Shown: one piece after another, positions 34,411 to 44,356 of the stretch | How positions within the stretch are numbered: position 1 is the first letter of the stretch | How the letters are laid out: each line of letters begins with the position of its first letter | NCBI GenBank assembly: GCA_027924585.1 | Contig: BSBM01000361.1 | Span: 42,114,501 to 42,178,500 of the forward strand | Length of the DNA: 64,000 bases | Direction of reading: 5' to 3' | Source of the DNA: Larix kaempferi | Taxonomy: Eukaryota; Streptophyta; Pinopsida; Pinales; Pinaceae | Notes under the pieces: model-generated | Database searches by the model: none | What the model was told of the DNA's origin: nothing | Seen by the model: the letters and a program-made list of their open reading frames with translations, nothing else | Translations under genes and position numbers: made by a program

Positions 34411-35399
34411 TTCTTCTAGTTCCTTAACCCATGAAGAAGTCCCCCTGTGCCCCTTGGCACTATGATCGATCATCCCGGTAGCACCCCCAATCAGGTCACC
34501 TTTGTTCAGAGTATTCTGCAGTCTCCTTCCATTTTACACCAGCTTGAGTCTCACTCATCCCAGTCACTATCCTCGATCCCTTACAGCTATGATCCATTTC
34601 CCACCAATCAGTTTCATATGCTGCCCGATCATCCTCGCCATCATACTCTGAACAAAGGAAGTTTGAGTCCACCCACTCTACTTGCCCAGTTATCCCCCAC
34701 TGTATGTCAGTCCTACCATCAGTACTCTCACCCTTCGGTTCTCCAACTCGCGCTCCTATCAAGGAAACATCATTGCCTTGCTAGTTGCAGGTCTCCCTCT
34801 GTCGACGACAGCCCCTCTATTCCAGAGGATAGACCTAGAGGTCCCTGCGCCTTGGACCCATCACCATCTGTGGTGAGTGCCTACGGACCATTTTGAGAGG
34901 AGTCATCATTGCCTCTCTGAGTGGTTGTTTCTCACATGCTCGACTTCAACCCCTTGATTGCATCGTCAAGAATCGCGCAGGGTTTATATCCCTTCAGTTA
35001 TTGGTCGAAGACCCTGGATTTCCCCCTGACTCTAGCACATTGGTGAGTCACTTTGGAACACCCAGTTATCTGTTCCCGTGGATGTCCGGGTTGCGTTGGC
35101 GATTGTATTCGGAAGCCATCCAGTTATATGCTTCCTTGAGTACCCAGTTTCAGTTCCAGTTCAGTGTACCATTGCGAGTATGACTCCTTGTCACTATGAT
35201 CCAGCAGCTCATCAGTTCCTCTGGTACCACACTCAGTAGCACTATTGTATTTCCAGTGTATCAGTTCCTCAACTCAGACATGGTCAACCCATCAGTATGT
35301 CCCAGATTTGTGTCCCCTCTGGACCCTTATGATGTACACAGTGGTTCTCTATGTATCCTATAGGTCCCCCTTTTTGGGCCTCACAGTTATTTTTTATGT

Positions 35400-35640
35400 A
35401 TCTTAATACGAGCATGGGTATGCCTGCCTCGTCCATATATTGAGATTCTTCCTCATTCATTATTTGAGGCCATGTATATTTCAGGTCCCCATATTTTGGA
35501 CCCCATTATTATTATTGTTCGATATCTTGATACGAGCATGGGAATGCTCTTCTCGTCCATATGTTCAGATTATTCCTCATACAATATTTAGGTCATGTAC
35601 TTTCAGTTTTTGCAGTTTGTTCGGGACCGTTGTTCCGGAC
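35400..35640 (+). repeat. 124-bp tandem duplication before the Gypsy-3 3' LTR
   Basis: TACGAGCATGGG recurs at 35407 and 35531, followed in both by CTCGTCCATAT.. and ATTCCTCAT.. motifs. Confidence 0.75.
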
Positions 35641-35747
35641 TCTAGTTCGTTCCTTCTCTTCTCCACACCCCAGGAAACCCATCAAAAGACTTATGATGTC
35701 TATCGGCCATACGATGAGCTCCTACCCTCACACATCAGGGGGCAATC

Positions 35748-36476
35748 TGTTAACACCCAAAAAGTGCTCACTACCTCATCTACCCCATTACATGACTCAT
35801 TTGTCCATATTTCCTACCATATTTGCCTTCAAAACCCTCAAATCCCATTAAAAAGCCTCCAAAAGTCCAAAAAAGCCTCCAAAAGGCTAAAAAACCCCCC
35901 TTTTCCCCCCAAAATTATCCAAAAATCCTCCAAAATAGCAAAAACCCTCTAAAAAGGGAATAAAAAATATTAAAAAAAAGAGGAAAAAGAGGAAAAAAAC
36001 CCTATATAGCTGACCTAAACCATATGGTTCCCAAAACCATGGCCCAGCAGTCCACCACTAAAAACCTATAAATAGGTGATGGAGACCCCTTATTTTATAT
36101 CCACAATCAAATATACCCTTACTCTGCCAAAATCACTCTTGAAACCCTAGCTCACCCTTGAGCTACTTTCACCCTTGAGTGCCCCTTTTGGCCCATTTCC
36201 ACCCTTTGGAGAAAGAGAAGGAGCAAAGCTAGAGTTTGGAGCAACCCTCTTGGACAATTGCAAGAACTTCACCAACCTTCACATTGGAGGTAAAATTTTA
36301 ATACAAAAGAAAACCATTTATATTCCATGTTTTGTTATGTTTCTTAATGCTCATGCTAGTTTAGAACTCATATTGTTTTAGCACTTTAATTTACTGTTTA
36401 TTGAACTGCTACTAAGGAGTCCTTTCTCCTTAGTAGGTGCTCATTTGCACAAGCTAGGGTGAAAACCCTAGCTACA
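35748..36476 (+). repeat. Gypsy-3 3' LTR
   Basis: 729 bp, TGTTAACACCC...CTAGCTACA, followed by the duplication ATGGG (36477-36481). The length difference from the 5' LTR comes from a few small indels. Confidence 0.93.
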
Positions 36477-36481
36477 ATGGG

Positions 36482-38218
36482 ATAACATCTGAAGTAGCAT
36501 CAAAAGTAGAGGGCATGCCATACATAACGGATTTACCTCGGTCATTCCCTAAGGCCCGTCGTGCTTGAAGAAACGTTTCCCATTCCGCATCGATATCAAA
36601 TGATACCTTCTTTTGTGCAGCTAACCGGATCACTGAGCTGTCTTCTCCAGTTCTCTTTCCTCCTCGAGTGACCACAGCAACAGAAGCATCTTGCGGTCTT
36701 GGTTCTGCAAAAATTGTCGCGATGTTTACACCTTGCTGTTGATTTGGTGGTACGTTCCTTGGTTGATTTATATTCTGATTCGGCCACAGATTTTGGTTTT
36801 GCACTTGTTGTTGTACTTGGTTCTGAGCGGGCTACTGTGCCTAGGGTTGTGTCTACAATTGAGGGGTGTTCCCTGCCTGCCATCGTGCAATCAATTGTGG
36901 ACAATTCTCAACTATATGATCGTTAACAAAACAGGACGTACACTAGTTCTGCAGCAGTGGTAAGTCTCACTGATAGTGTCTCCATATCGCACAATGATAA
37001 CATTGAACAGGTCCTCGACCACCTTGTCCTCCTCCACAACCAAATCCTCTGCCACATCCTCCCCGGAAATCCTCCCCGCTGCTGGTATTGTGGTTGGTTA
37101 AACTGTTGCTGCATAGGTGCCAGTTGCATCCCTTGCCCTTGTGGTGCATACTGCAGTTGCTGTACATATTGTGGCTGTTGTGGAGCCATCTGCATCAGAG
37201 CATATTGTGGTATGAACTGTGGCAGTTGCTGTTGCTGCGGTACAAACTGCATCTGCGGTTGAGGTAGCGGCTGGGCTACCTACGGCTGTGGTTGTGATTG
37301 TTGTATAGCATGCTGATCATCCTTCACGTAGAATGCATCACACATTCTTTCTTGTAGCAACCCATATGCATGGCAATCTTTTTCATCGTGACCCACCGAC
37401 TTGCAAAATGTGCAATAAATATTTCTCAGGGTTGTGACCATTTTCTGCATATAAGGGCAGTTGTCGTGACTATGCCCATACACCTAGAAGACGCGAAACC
37501 ATGGCATGCTGCCACCATTCAATGGGTTTGGCGCCCCTGACACCAAATAATTTCGGAAATCCAGGCAATTGTCCCTCGTATGCCCTTCTCCTTGGCATCG
37601 TGTACACCATAATTTATTGCACTGCTCCTTGTTTTTCTTCAAATCTTGCAGCTGTATAGTCAAGTTAGAGATTTGTGTCTATATCTGTGACATCCCGGCT
37701 GCATTATCTCCAATGGGTGATGCCTCCAATCGCATTGCAATCTCTAGAGCTTCACTAGGCGTCGAGATGTTTTGTTGCATCAATGGAAGCCGAATGTGTG
37801 GTAGCAGTGCCGCAATGAACCACTCTTTATGTTGGACGATGCTCATATCGAAACTAACCTTTGCCATCAGGGTCTTGAATCGTCTGTCAAAATACCACAC
37901 CGTCTCATTGGGATACTGCTTAATTTCCTTCAATTCTGTAATATATTGAGCCTCAGACTTGGGCCTTATAAATTCAGCAATCAGCCCATCCCGAATCTCA
38001 TCCAACGACTTCTTTGGGGCTCCTGTAGGGACTAGAATGAACTTCATATACCAATCTAATGCATGACCTCGCAGAGTCGTTGCTAACTATCCTTTCTTAG
38101 CAGCATCATCGGTGATCAATTTTATGGTCCAGACTGCTTCACACAAAAACCAATACTGTTCTGGGTTTTCTGTCACACTCCCATGGAACAACGGTAACTT
38201 AGCATCATCGCTCGCCAT
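36482..38218 (-). pseudogene. Gypsy-2 gag with zinc knuckles and Gln-rich tail
   Basis: On the minus strand it starts at ATG 38218 (MASDDAKLPLFHG) with a stop after AAKKG, then the gag domain: LRGHALDWYMKF, EIRDGLIAEFI, YITELKEIKQ, VWYFDRRFKTLM. The same frame carries knuckles CTRCQGEGHTRDNC (37590 area), a partial YGHSHDNC near 37470, and CTFCKSVGHDEKDC (near 37410). A Gln/Pro-rich stretch (37340-37090) follows, and after a frameshift a tail (PRPQDASVAVVTRGGKR) reaching the Gypsy-3 insertion. The tail continues beyond it at 26606 towards protease. Confidence 0.85.
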
Positions 38219-38640
38219 TCTGGGCTTCCTTCCTCCTTTCGCTATACTACTACCAATTAACTTATGTGGAATTGACGAACTTGGCAGTGTCGAAGTGGTT
38301 TTCTTGCTATCTGAGAGATAGTGAGTGGAGGTGTGGGTACGTTGGTGTCAGGGTTTGGTCCTGCCTCTATCCTGGGCATAGCCTAGTTGTCCTTGTCAGG
38401 ACTGTGAGGTCGCTTCGTCCAGTGTAGCCTTCCTTCACGGTATGGTGGTTCGACCGCAGCAAGACCTTCTCCCGTCCTCTGCCTCTTTTCCTGTCGGAAC
38501 CTCTCTCCTCCCCTCGTAAGAACACTTTCTTCCTTGGCTTCACTCACAGTCTCATCATGACCTGCACCCATCTACCCCTTACCAGTCCATGTACCGCACC
38601 CCAACAGTCGTGGTACCCACGGCCTCTGCCCACCAGTATG
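38219..38640 (-). other. Gypsy-2 region between the pre-gag ORF and gag
   Basis: Minus-strand open stretch 38571-38383 (62 codons, charged: EAKEESVLTRGGERFRQEK), then Pro/Thr-rich codons leading into gag. It could be an N-terminal extension of gag broken by a frameshift. Confidence 0.45.
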
Positions 38641-38661
38641 TCTACTGATCAAGATGCATCT

Positions 38662-39113
38662 TCAAGATACCCTTCTCGCAAATAAGCATCTTGATCGACA
38701 GTAAAAACCTACCCGAGGTTCGCGAAAAAAATATCTTTCGGCTTCTCTATAGGACTTATGAGTATCAACCGCGAACTTTGTGATATAGCCTTCTAGGATG
38801 CTATCGAAACACACTTCGACATCCCGCGATGCTTTATTATCAACTTCCTGCAGTTCCTGAATCAATTCGGGAGTCCAAGGATCGTCGGTTCACCACCTTG
38901 GAACTTCCTCTTTTGGAAGGTCAACTTTGCCAACCATTCGAACAATAGGACTGGGAGTTCGCAGAAGAACCATTCATGCGGACCATCATGAATGTATCTA
39001 CCCACCCACTGATCTACTGTCAATCGAGTGTTCCTACTTTCCTCTTCCGCGAATTCCCGTAACTTCTGATCAAACCATTCTTGGATCTTCGGTTTCGTCG
39101 GGTGCCACAACAT
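38662..39113 (-). pseudogene. Gypsy-2 pre-gag ORF
   Basis: Two minus-strand open stretches that join by one frameshift near 38865. The first (39113-38862) starts MLWHPTKPKIQEWFDQ and includes DQWVGRYIHDGPHEWFFCELP; the second (38865-38662) has IQELQEVDNKASRDVEVCF and SYREAERYFF. It lies between the 5' LTR and gag, about 40 nt after the LTR, where Ogre-type elements carry an extra ORF1 of unknown function. I recognise no domain. Confidence 0.55.
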
Positions 39114-39156
39114 GTCCTCCTTTCACTCTGTACACAGTCCTAGAAATGGAACCATT

Positions 39157-40095
39157 TGTTAGCACGACTTCAATCGACAGGGGTTCCACTCACTATCGAC
39201 ACATACCACAGTCTTCTTGAGCACCGGCCCGGACAAGTTTTATCCCACTCAGCGACACCTGCAGAGTAGATGAGGTCTCACCCGAGGCGTCCAGGAAGAG
39301 CAGACGGAACCATGTTTCCGCCAAAGGAATGGGGATGGTTGCAGCTATGATACTTAAACTTATTGTAACACAGAGACATAGATATTTAAGCATTCAACAT
39401 AGTATTAAAGCGACATTCAACCGATACATTCATCATAGAAACAGTAATTGTAAAGCAAGTATCGCATCGAAGAAACATGACATTATTCGTATACTGCAAT
39501 ATCACATTATCATAACTGAACAAATTGAACACAGGGATTACACCAAAATAGCTTCATAATATTATCATTGTCAAGCCAGATACAATGCCTCTGCAGCAAC
39601 TAGATCTCCGCAATGACTCTTAACATCAAAACATACCCGAAAGTCATACAATATCAAGGCTTCACATTCTTCTCCCGTGAATTATCTCTTTTTCTATTCA
39701 TCCATGTGTGTTTAACACCTACAACTCTTATCTATATATAGGCTTCCACCTTACAACTCCTTTCCACTTACTACCGACTTCCTAACTGACACTATGGACA
39801 AATGACCCAATAGCTAACTGACTTATCCAAAAATGACCAAAGACTCGCATTCTGCGGTATAGTTGACTCAACATTACATAATATGTGGTCCAAATGACCC
39901 AAAACCCACATTCCACGATACAATTGACCCAAAACCCACCTTTCGCGGTACAATTGACCCAAAACCCACCTATTGCGGTACAGATGACTCAAAAAATACA
40001 TAAAATACTCGAGCCTTCTTCCTTCCGTGACTTCGTCTGACGTGTCGTAGCATTAGCGATGCTGTGATTCCTCCTTATCAAATCGCCTGCCAACA
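39157..40095 (-). repeat. Gypsy-2 5' LTR
   Basis: 939 bp, same ends as the LTR at 20256. TATA-type box TCTATATATA at 39731-39740. U3 tandem repeats at 39820-39992 match those in the other LTR. The bases just inside (minus strand TGGTTCCATTTC, from 39154) would be the primer site; the tRNA is not identified. Confidence 0.93.
39820..39992 (-). repeat. U3 tandem repeats in the Gypsy-2 5' LTR
   Basis: Same 30-35-bp AATTGACCCAAAACCCACCT units as at 20920-21090, with independent point changes. Confidence 0.75.
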
Positions 40096-40100
40096 TTACA
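40096..40100. repeat. Target-site duplication of Gypsy-2, right copy
   Basis: TTACA, identical to 20251-20255; Gypsy-1 coding resumes here. Confidence 0.92.
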
Positions 40101-40440
40101 CTCGGGACTTTATTTTATATCTAACCACATCAGGTTCAGGAGGATGACATACTCCAAGACCATGTCATTTATTACTTTTCTCACACGCTTGTAATACATG
40201 AACGGAAGTACTCACACGATGAGAAATTGGCACTAGCCGCAGTGTATTTCATTCAGAGATTATGTCACTATATTTTACTACGCACTACCATGGTGATTGC
40301 AGATGTCAATAATTTCCAATATGTTTTAACCCAACGTGTCATCGGGGGTAAATTCAACAAATGGATTATCATTCTACAAGAGTTCGATCTTACCTTCCAA
40401 TCCGCAAAGTCAAAGAAGTTGTTAGTGTTCTCATAACTGA
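40101..40440 (+). pseudogene. Gypsy-1 RNase H, continuation
   Basis: Continues the frame cut at 20255: TRDFILYLTTS, then after a frameshift FSHTLVIHERKYSHDEKLALAAVYF, a HYILLRTTMVIADVNNFQYVL segment and KWIIILQEFDLTFQSAKSK. The DEKLALAAV core is recognisable; the first catalytic D of the domain has been lost (TRDF). A stop at 40434 separates it from the integrase. Confidence 0.8.
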
Positions 40441-41776
40441 TAGCTGAATTCCCTAGTGGCATAGAGTCTGATGAAGAAGGTACTTCATTCCCTGATGAAC
40501 ATATATTCCTCATTGCAACCTATGATCCGTGATATGGAGATATTTTAATCTATCTCCAGACTTTGAAGTGTTCGTTGGCTTTCTCTAGAGAGGAACGACG
40601 AAAAATAAGGCATCATGCCAAGAACAACCTCATTATCTTTGATACATTATACAAACATGGGGTAGATTCAATTTTACGTTGTTGTTTGACTTTGGATGAA
40701 GTTGAGCTAGTATTGAATGATTCCCACAGTGGAGCATGTGGGGGTCATCTTTTTGGGTTGGAAACAACCTAGAAAATACTACGTACTGGTTATTTTTGTC
40801 CCACCATATTCAAAGATTTGGTGGAATCCATGAAACGTTGTCACCCATGTTAGCTATTCACAAAGAAAATGCGAGCACACCCTTCTCCTCTTCACCCAGT
40901 CATCACAACAGGTCCCCTTCACCAATTGGGGAGTTGATTATATGACTTCTAACCCAGTTTCGGCTAGGGGACATCAATATATTATCGTTTCCATCGATTA
41001 CTTTACCAAGTGGGCAGAGGCAATGCTGACTATGAAGGCTGATGGTGAAAATGCAGCATATTTCTTATTCAATTAGATCATTTCCAAGTTCGACATCCCC
41101 AAAGATATATTGTCACCAACCATGTTATACATTTTAGAAGCACATGATGACATATTTTACTACTATGCTAGGTTTTAGACATGAGCACTCTTTTCCTTTC
41201 TATTCGCGGGTGAATGGACAATTTGAAGCTGCTAACAAGACTTTAAAAACCATTCTTCAGTGCATCATCAATGCTAGTAGGTAAAACTGGTACATTGTGT
41301 TGTATCTGGCTCTTTGGTAATATCGTTATAATTTCAAGACTGCTACTGGTTTCTCACCATTCCAACTTGTCCACAGGTTGGAGGCATTCATGCCTATTGA
41401 ATGCAAAATCCTATCATTAAATTTGTCTATCCAACTGCTACACGAGACTTATGCTTTAGAAGAGGATTTGCTTCATTTGGAACATTTGGATGAACAACGC
41501 AGAGATGCACTCACTGCAAATGAAGCTCATAAGAAATGACTCAAAAATCAATACGAGAAGTCTGTTAAACCTAGGGTCTTCTCCGAAGGAGATATTGTTT
41601 TGGTCTACAATCAAGGTAAGGATCCCCTAGGGGTAGGCAAGTTCAAGTCTATGTGGATCAATCCCTATATTGCTTCTAGATTTTTGAAGAAAGGATCATA
41701 TGAGTTGATTGATTATGATGGATTTAAGATTCCCAAGGCCAGAAATGGGCTCTACTTGAAAAAGTATTATACCTAG
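40441..41776 (+). pseudogene. Gypsy-1 integrase
   Basis: Linker EFPSGIESDEEGTSFPDEHI, then REERRKIRHHAKNN and a zinc domain with LNDSHSGACGGHLFG and CHPC (one cysteine pair visible). The core is shattered over three frames: NWGVDYMTSNPVSARGHQYIIVSIDYFTKWAEA near 40930-41020, then VNGQFEAANKTLKTILQ near 41210. The second aspartate region is unreadable (ILSPTMLYILE). The C-terminus (KNQYEKSVKPRVFSEGDIVLVYNQ, KGSYELIDYDG) ends at TAG 41774. No chromodomain. Confidence 0.8.
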
Positions 41777-41865
41777 CATACATGCTTTTTCTTGTATTAT
41801 AGCTGTACATTTTTGTAGATATAGTCTTTTAGCTTTGTTTATGTGTCCTCTGGATGGTGTTTTAG

Positions 41866-41996
41866 ATGGAAACCGATTGGTTTGTAGGATTCATCGATGG
41901 CGCTAGTCCTCAGACCCGCAACTTGGCCTTTGTTGCTCGGGTGATCTATGCCCCCACAGGACAACTTGTTTCATCGGGAGGTGCTTGCTTACGACC
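41866..41996 (+). pseudogene. Gypsy-1 second (archaeal-type) RNase H, 5' part
   Basis: A new frame 90 bp after the integrase stop: METDWFVGFIDGASPQTRN...VIYAPTGQLVSSGGACLRP. The FIDGAS motif with its first catalytic aspartate and the P-T-G turn are typical of the additional RNase H of Tat/Ogre elements. It is interrupted by Element 4 and continues at 49214. Confidence 0.78.
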
Positions 41997-44050
41997 TATT
42001 AGCACCCTAAAAATTTTGTGATTAATTGTGTTCTAGCGACATTAATTATTTCCAAGCAGCATTGGCAGTGCAAAAATTAGAGCGTTTTTCTCATGACGGG
42101 GGTTTCAAAGCTTGGCCAAGAAGGAACATTTGTCCCCAGTTGCAGACACCATGGTCGCAAAAGAAAAATGGTTCTAGGTGTTTGCGAACTAAGTCTATTT
42201 GAGGGACCTAGAGGATTCTTTAAACCTAAGACAAATGCGGAAAGGATTGTTATAAAATGGGGGTTTAATGCTCAAGCCTAAACTTTATAGAAGAAAATAT
42301 TGATTTTTGGCCAAAGTTAATTTTGTGTGGAGATTTTAATAAAGTCAAAAAGGTTATTATGGAAAAAGGGGGATTTGATTTTTGTAGTCTAGCCTACCTC
42401 CTAACTTTATCACTAAAGGTTTTCATAGTATAGCCTAAGTATGGCGCATTGATAAATTTTGGTCAAAGTTGGGGGGGTATTGATTTTTTATAACCTAAGT
42501 TTTGTTTTTTTTTGGTTTGTGCCCAAGCTTTAAAAAGTGGAGCAAAAGATAACGCGCCCCAGCCGAAACTGGAAGCCGCGTATGTATATTGATAGAGGTG
42601 TTTGCTCAAGTTAAAGAGCCTGGTCAAGCCGAAGACGAAGACGTAGGGTTTTCCAGAAGCTCTTCTTCAGCAACTTTTGCAGGCCATATGGCACCTTGGT
42701 ACTCATATGCGTGTAGCAACTCATTTTTCGTTGTTATCACTGTGCTAATGTCCGTTTCTCCGAAACCTGAATGTCAACCATTCAGTATGACTCAGAGAGT
42801 GGATCCCGTGAAAGAAGCTACTGCAGGTACCATTGTTTCCAATACTCTTCGAACCCCTTGGATATTTTCTGGTATAAATATTAAGGAGGTAAGTGTTGCA
42901 GTTGAGAATGTTGCCGAAAGGGTAAAGAATGGCTCAAGCCACATTATTGCAAAGTCAGAGTTGCTATTTGAAAATTCACTGAAGGTTTGGGGGAAAAGTT
43001 TAAAGAACGAAGTAATGTAATACCTGCAGTCGAAAGGGGGCAGAAATGAAGAGTTCGAAAGTTAGAGGAGCAGCCACCTGGAGGGCGTCTACAATATCTT
43101 CTATCTTTTATTTGTAATAAATTTGTCATCTAGGGAAAATTGGTGCCAGATGTAAAAGGCAGTTAGGCCTAATTTCTATTTTGTAAAAAGATAGGTGGCA
43201 GATTTTCATTTGATGAGGTGTCACCAAACATTGTAACCATTTTCTGTTAAGAATTAGGTCGAGTAGGAGGCTCCAGGAAGCTATATAATCTTTGTAATAG
43301 AAGAATTAAGGGTGAGTGAATCATTTTGGCTGAAGCCTAGGAGAGCTCAGCTCTGTTTTTTTGAGATTTTATTGTTAATACATCAGCAGTGTTTGAGGCT
43401 GGGCTATTCTCAGAGATTTCCTGTGTCATTTTTCTTGCAGTCTGTATTTCCTTTCCCATGTTAATTTGTTTATCTTTCTTTGTAATTCGTTCTGTTAAAT
43501 TTCTCTCATGCTTGGATAAGTGTAGCATTGGAATGGGATTCATAGAAATAATGCCCTGTTCCTTTCAGTTGAGGCATTTCACCACTAATTTCTGCTAAAG
43601 TTGGCATATGATTCATCCTTGTTAGATTCCCTATGCTGATGGACTGTTCATTCATCTTCTGTTTCACCCCTTAAAGCTCTCTGACTATGCAGGGATGGCT
43701 ACCTTGGCCTCTATTTAGATATCTTGTGAAGTTGCACTGTTATGTGTTTTATGATTCATCTTTTGAATCCATTGCCCAATAGTTCTCCTCCTGATTCTCT
43801 TACCAAGGTTTTAAATAATTTGTTCCAGCAGAAATATGATCTTCTGCCCCTGTTGTTCAGTGAATATCTTAAATGTTGAATGCTGGTCTGTTTCTTCATT
43901 ATTGACAATCTTGATGATTTCCAGCTTCCTGAAATTTAAAGAGAGAGCCCTCTATGCTTGTGTTAGGTAATAAACATAAGCCAAAGATTGGTTAGTGGAT
44001 ACCCAGAATTTACCTCTCCACAACCTAGGGGGTCAATTTTGGTGTTAACA
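41997..44050 (+). repeat. Element 4 left (5') LTR
   Basis: Begins TATTAGCACCC, where the right LTR has TGTTAGCACCC, and ends GGTGTTAACA. TATA-type CTATATAATC at 43281-43290. The first 568 bp and the last 1010 bp align with the right LTR; 42565-43040 does not. Confidence 0.9.
42565..43040 (+). other. Unique segment in the left LTR with an open reading frame
   Basis: 476 bp present only in the left LTR. One frame is open from the left boundary to TAA 43018-43020, about 152 codons (main part 42589-43020). The segment includes GHMAPWYSYACSNSFFVV and a C-terminal half with VAVENVAERVKNGSSHIIAKS. I do not recognise the protein. An open frame filling most of the segment suggests a captured exon or cDNA piece, though the length could also occur by chance. 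It lies upstream of the LTR TATA box, hence in U3. Confidence 0.55.
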
Positions 44051-44053
44051 AAT

Positions 44054-44071
44054 TGGTGTCGTTGCCGGGGA
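44054..44071 (+). promoter_or_regulatory. Primer-binding site, tRNA-Asp type
   Basis: TGGTGTCGTTGCCGGGGA, three bases after the LTR. It differs in one position from the TGGCGCCGTTGCCGGGGA site known from Athila/Tat-type elements (tRNA-Asp). Confidence 0.8.
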
Positions 44072-44168
44072 AGAGATTGTTTCACAATCCCTAGGAGATC
44101 GACAAAGTTCAGATCTGAATGTTGATGGTGAACAACAGTCAGACATCAAGAAGGTTGTATCATTCACC

Positions 44169-44274
44169 TGGCGACTCCACTCATAAAATTTCCAGTACGA
44201 AGGTGACTCCACTGGGAAGAACAGTGACTCCATATCAGAATTTGAGATCTTGAAGGTCTCATGGCGACTCCACA
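44169..44274 (+). repeat. Four PBS-like GGCGACTCCAC motifs in the Element 4 leader
   Basis: TGGCGACTCCACT (44169), GGTGACTCCACTGGGA (44202), AGTGACTCCAT (44223) and TGGCGACTCCACA (44262). The fullest copy resembles the primer-site sequence TGGCGACTCC.CTGGGG used by some other plant Ty3/gypsy families. Confidence 0.6.
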
Positions 44275-44356
44275 TTCAAGAAACCCAACAGCCCATTGTT
44301 TCACAAGCTAGTCTCATCCTTCTTCAAATCAGAATTTGCAGCTTCAATATTTCAAT

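Larger units (their letters stand above)
33053..35747 (+). other. Gypsy-3 3' non-coding region with repeats
   Basis: 2.7 kb between the pol stub and the 3' LTR. It contains three units of about 147 bp (33290-33715), two units of 105 bp (34201-34410) and two units of 124 bp (about 35400-35640). One open stretch of 149 codons (34447-34896) is Ser/Pro/His-rich and has no recognisable domain. The purine tract before the LTR is AGGGGGCAATC (35737-35747). Confidence 0.75.
26612..36476 (+). mobile_element. Gypsy-3: gag-protease-only Ty3/gypsy element
   Basis: A 9865-bp element with LTRs 26612-27359 and 35748-36476 and duplication ATGGG, inserted in Gypsy-2 opposite to its orientation. Order: LTR, leader with a 33-bp minisatellite, gag, protease, a segment with two more zinc knuckles, the first residues before RT, then 2.7 kb of repeat-rich non-coding DNA, purine tract, LTR. 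RT, RNase H and integrase are absent. It is related to Gypsy-1 over gag and protease, so it may have depended on a Gypsy-1-like helper. Confidence 0.92.
20256..40095 (-). mobile_element. Gypsy-2: Ty3/gypsy element on the minus strand
   Basis: Complete ends: two 939-bp LTRs (20256-21194 and 39157-40095), target duplication TTACA. All genes read on the minus strand, so the LTR at 39157-40095 is the 5' one. Order on the minus strand: pre-gag ORF, gag with zinc knuckles, protease, a second gag-like domain, RT, RNase H, integrase. Without the nested Gypsy-3 and its extra target copy it is about 9.97 kb. A purine tract reading GTTGGGGGCC on the minus strand (21195-21204) precedes the 3' LTR. All genes contain stops. 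Confidence 0.92.

Noticed and set aside
34447-34896. 149-codon ORF in the Gypsy-3 3' region
   Set aside because: Ser/Pro/His-rich with no domain and no relation to known retroelement genes; likely chance in GC-richer DNA.
36957-37262. Cys-rich plus-strand ORF
   Set aside because: Antisense shadow of the Gln-rich tail of the Gypsy-2 gag.
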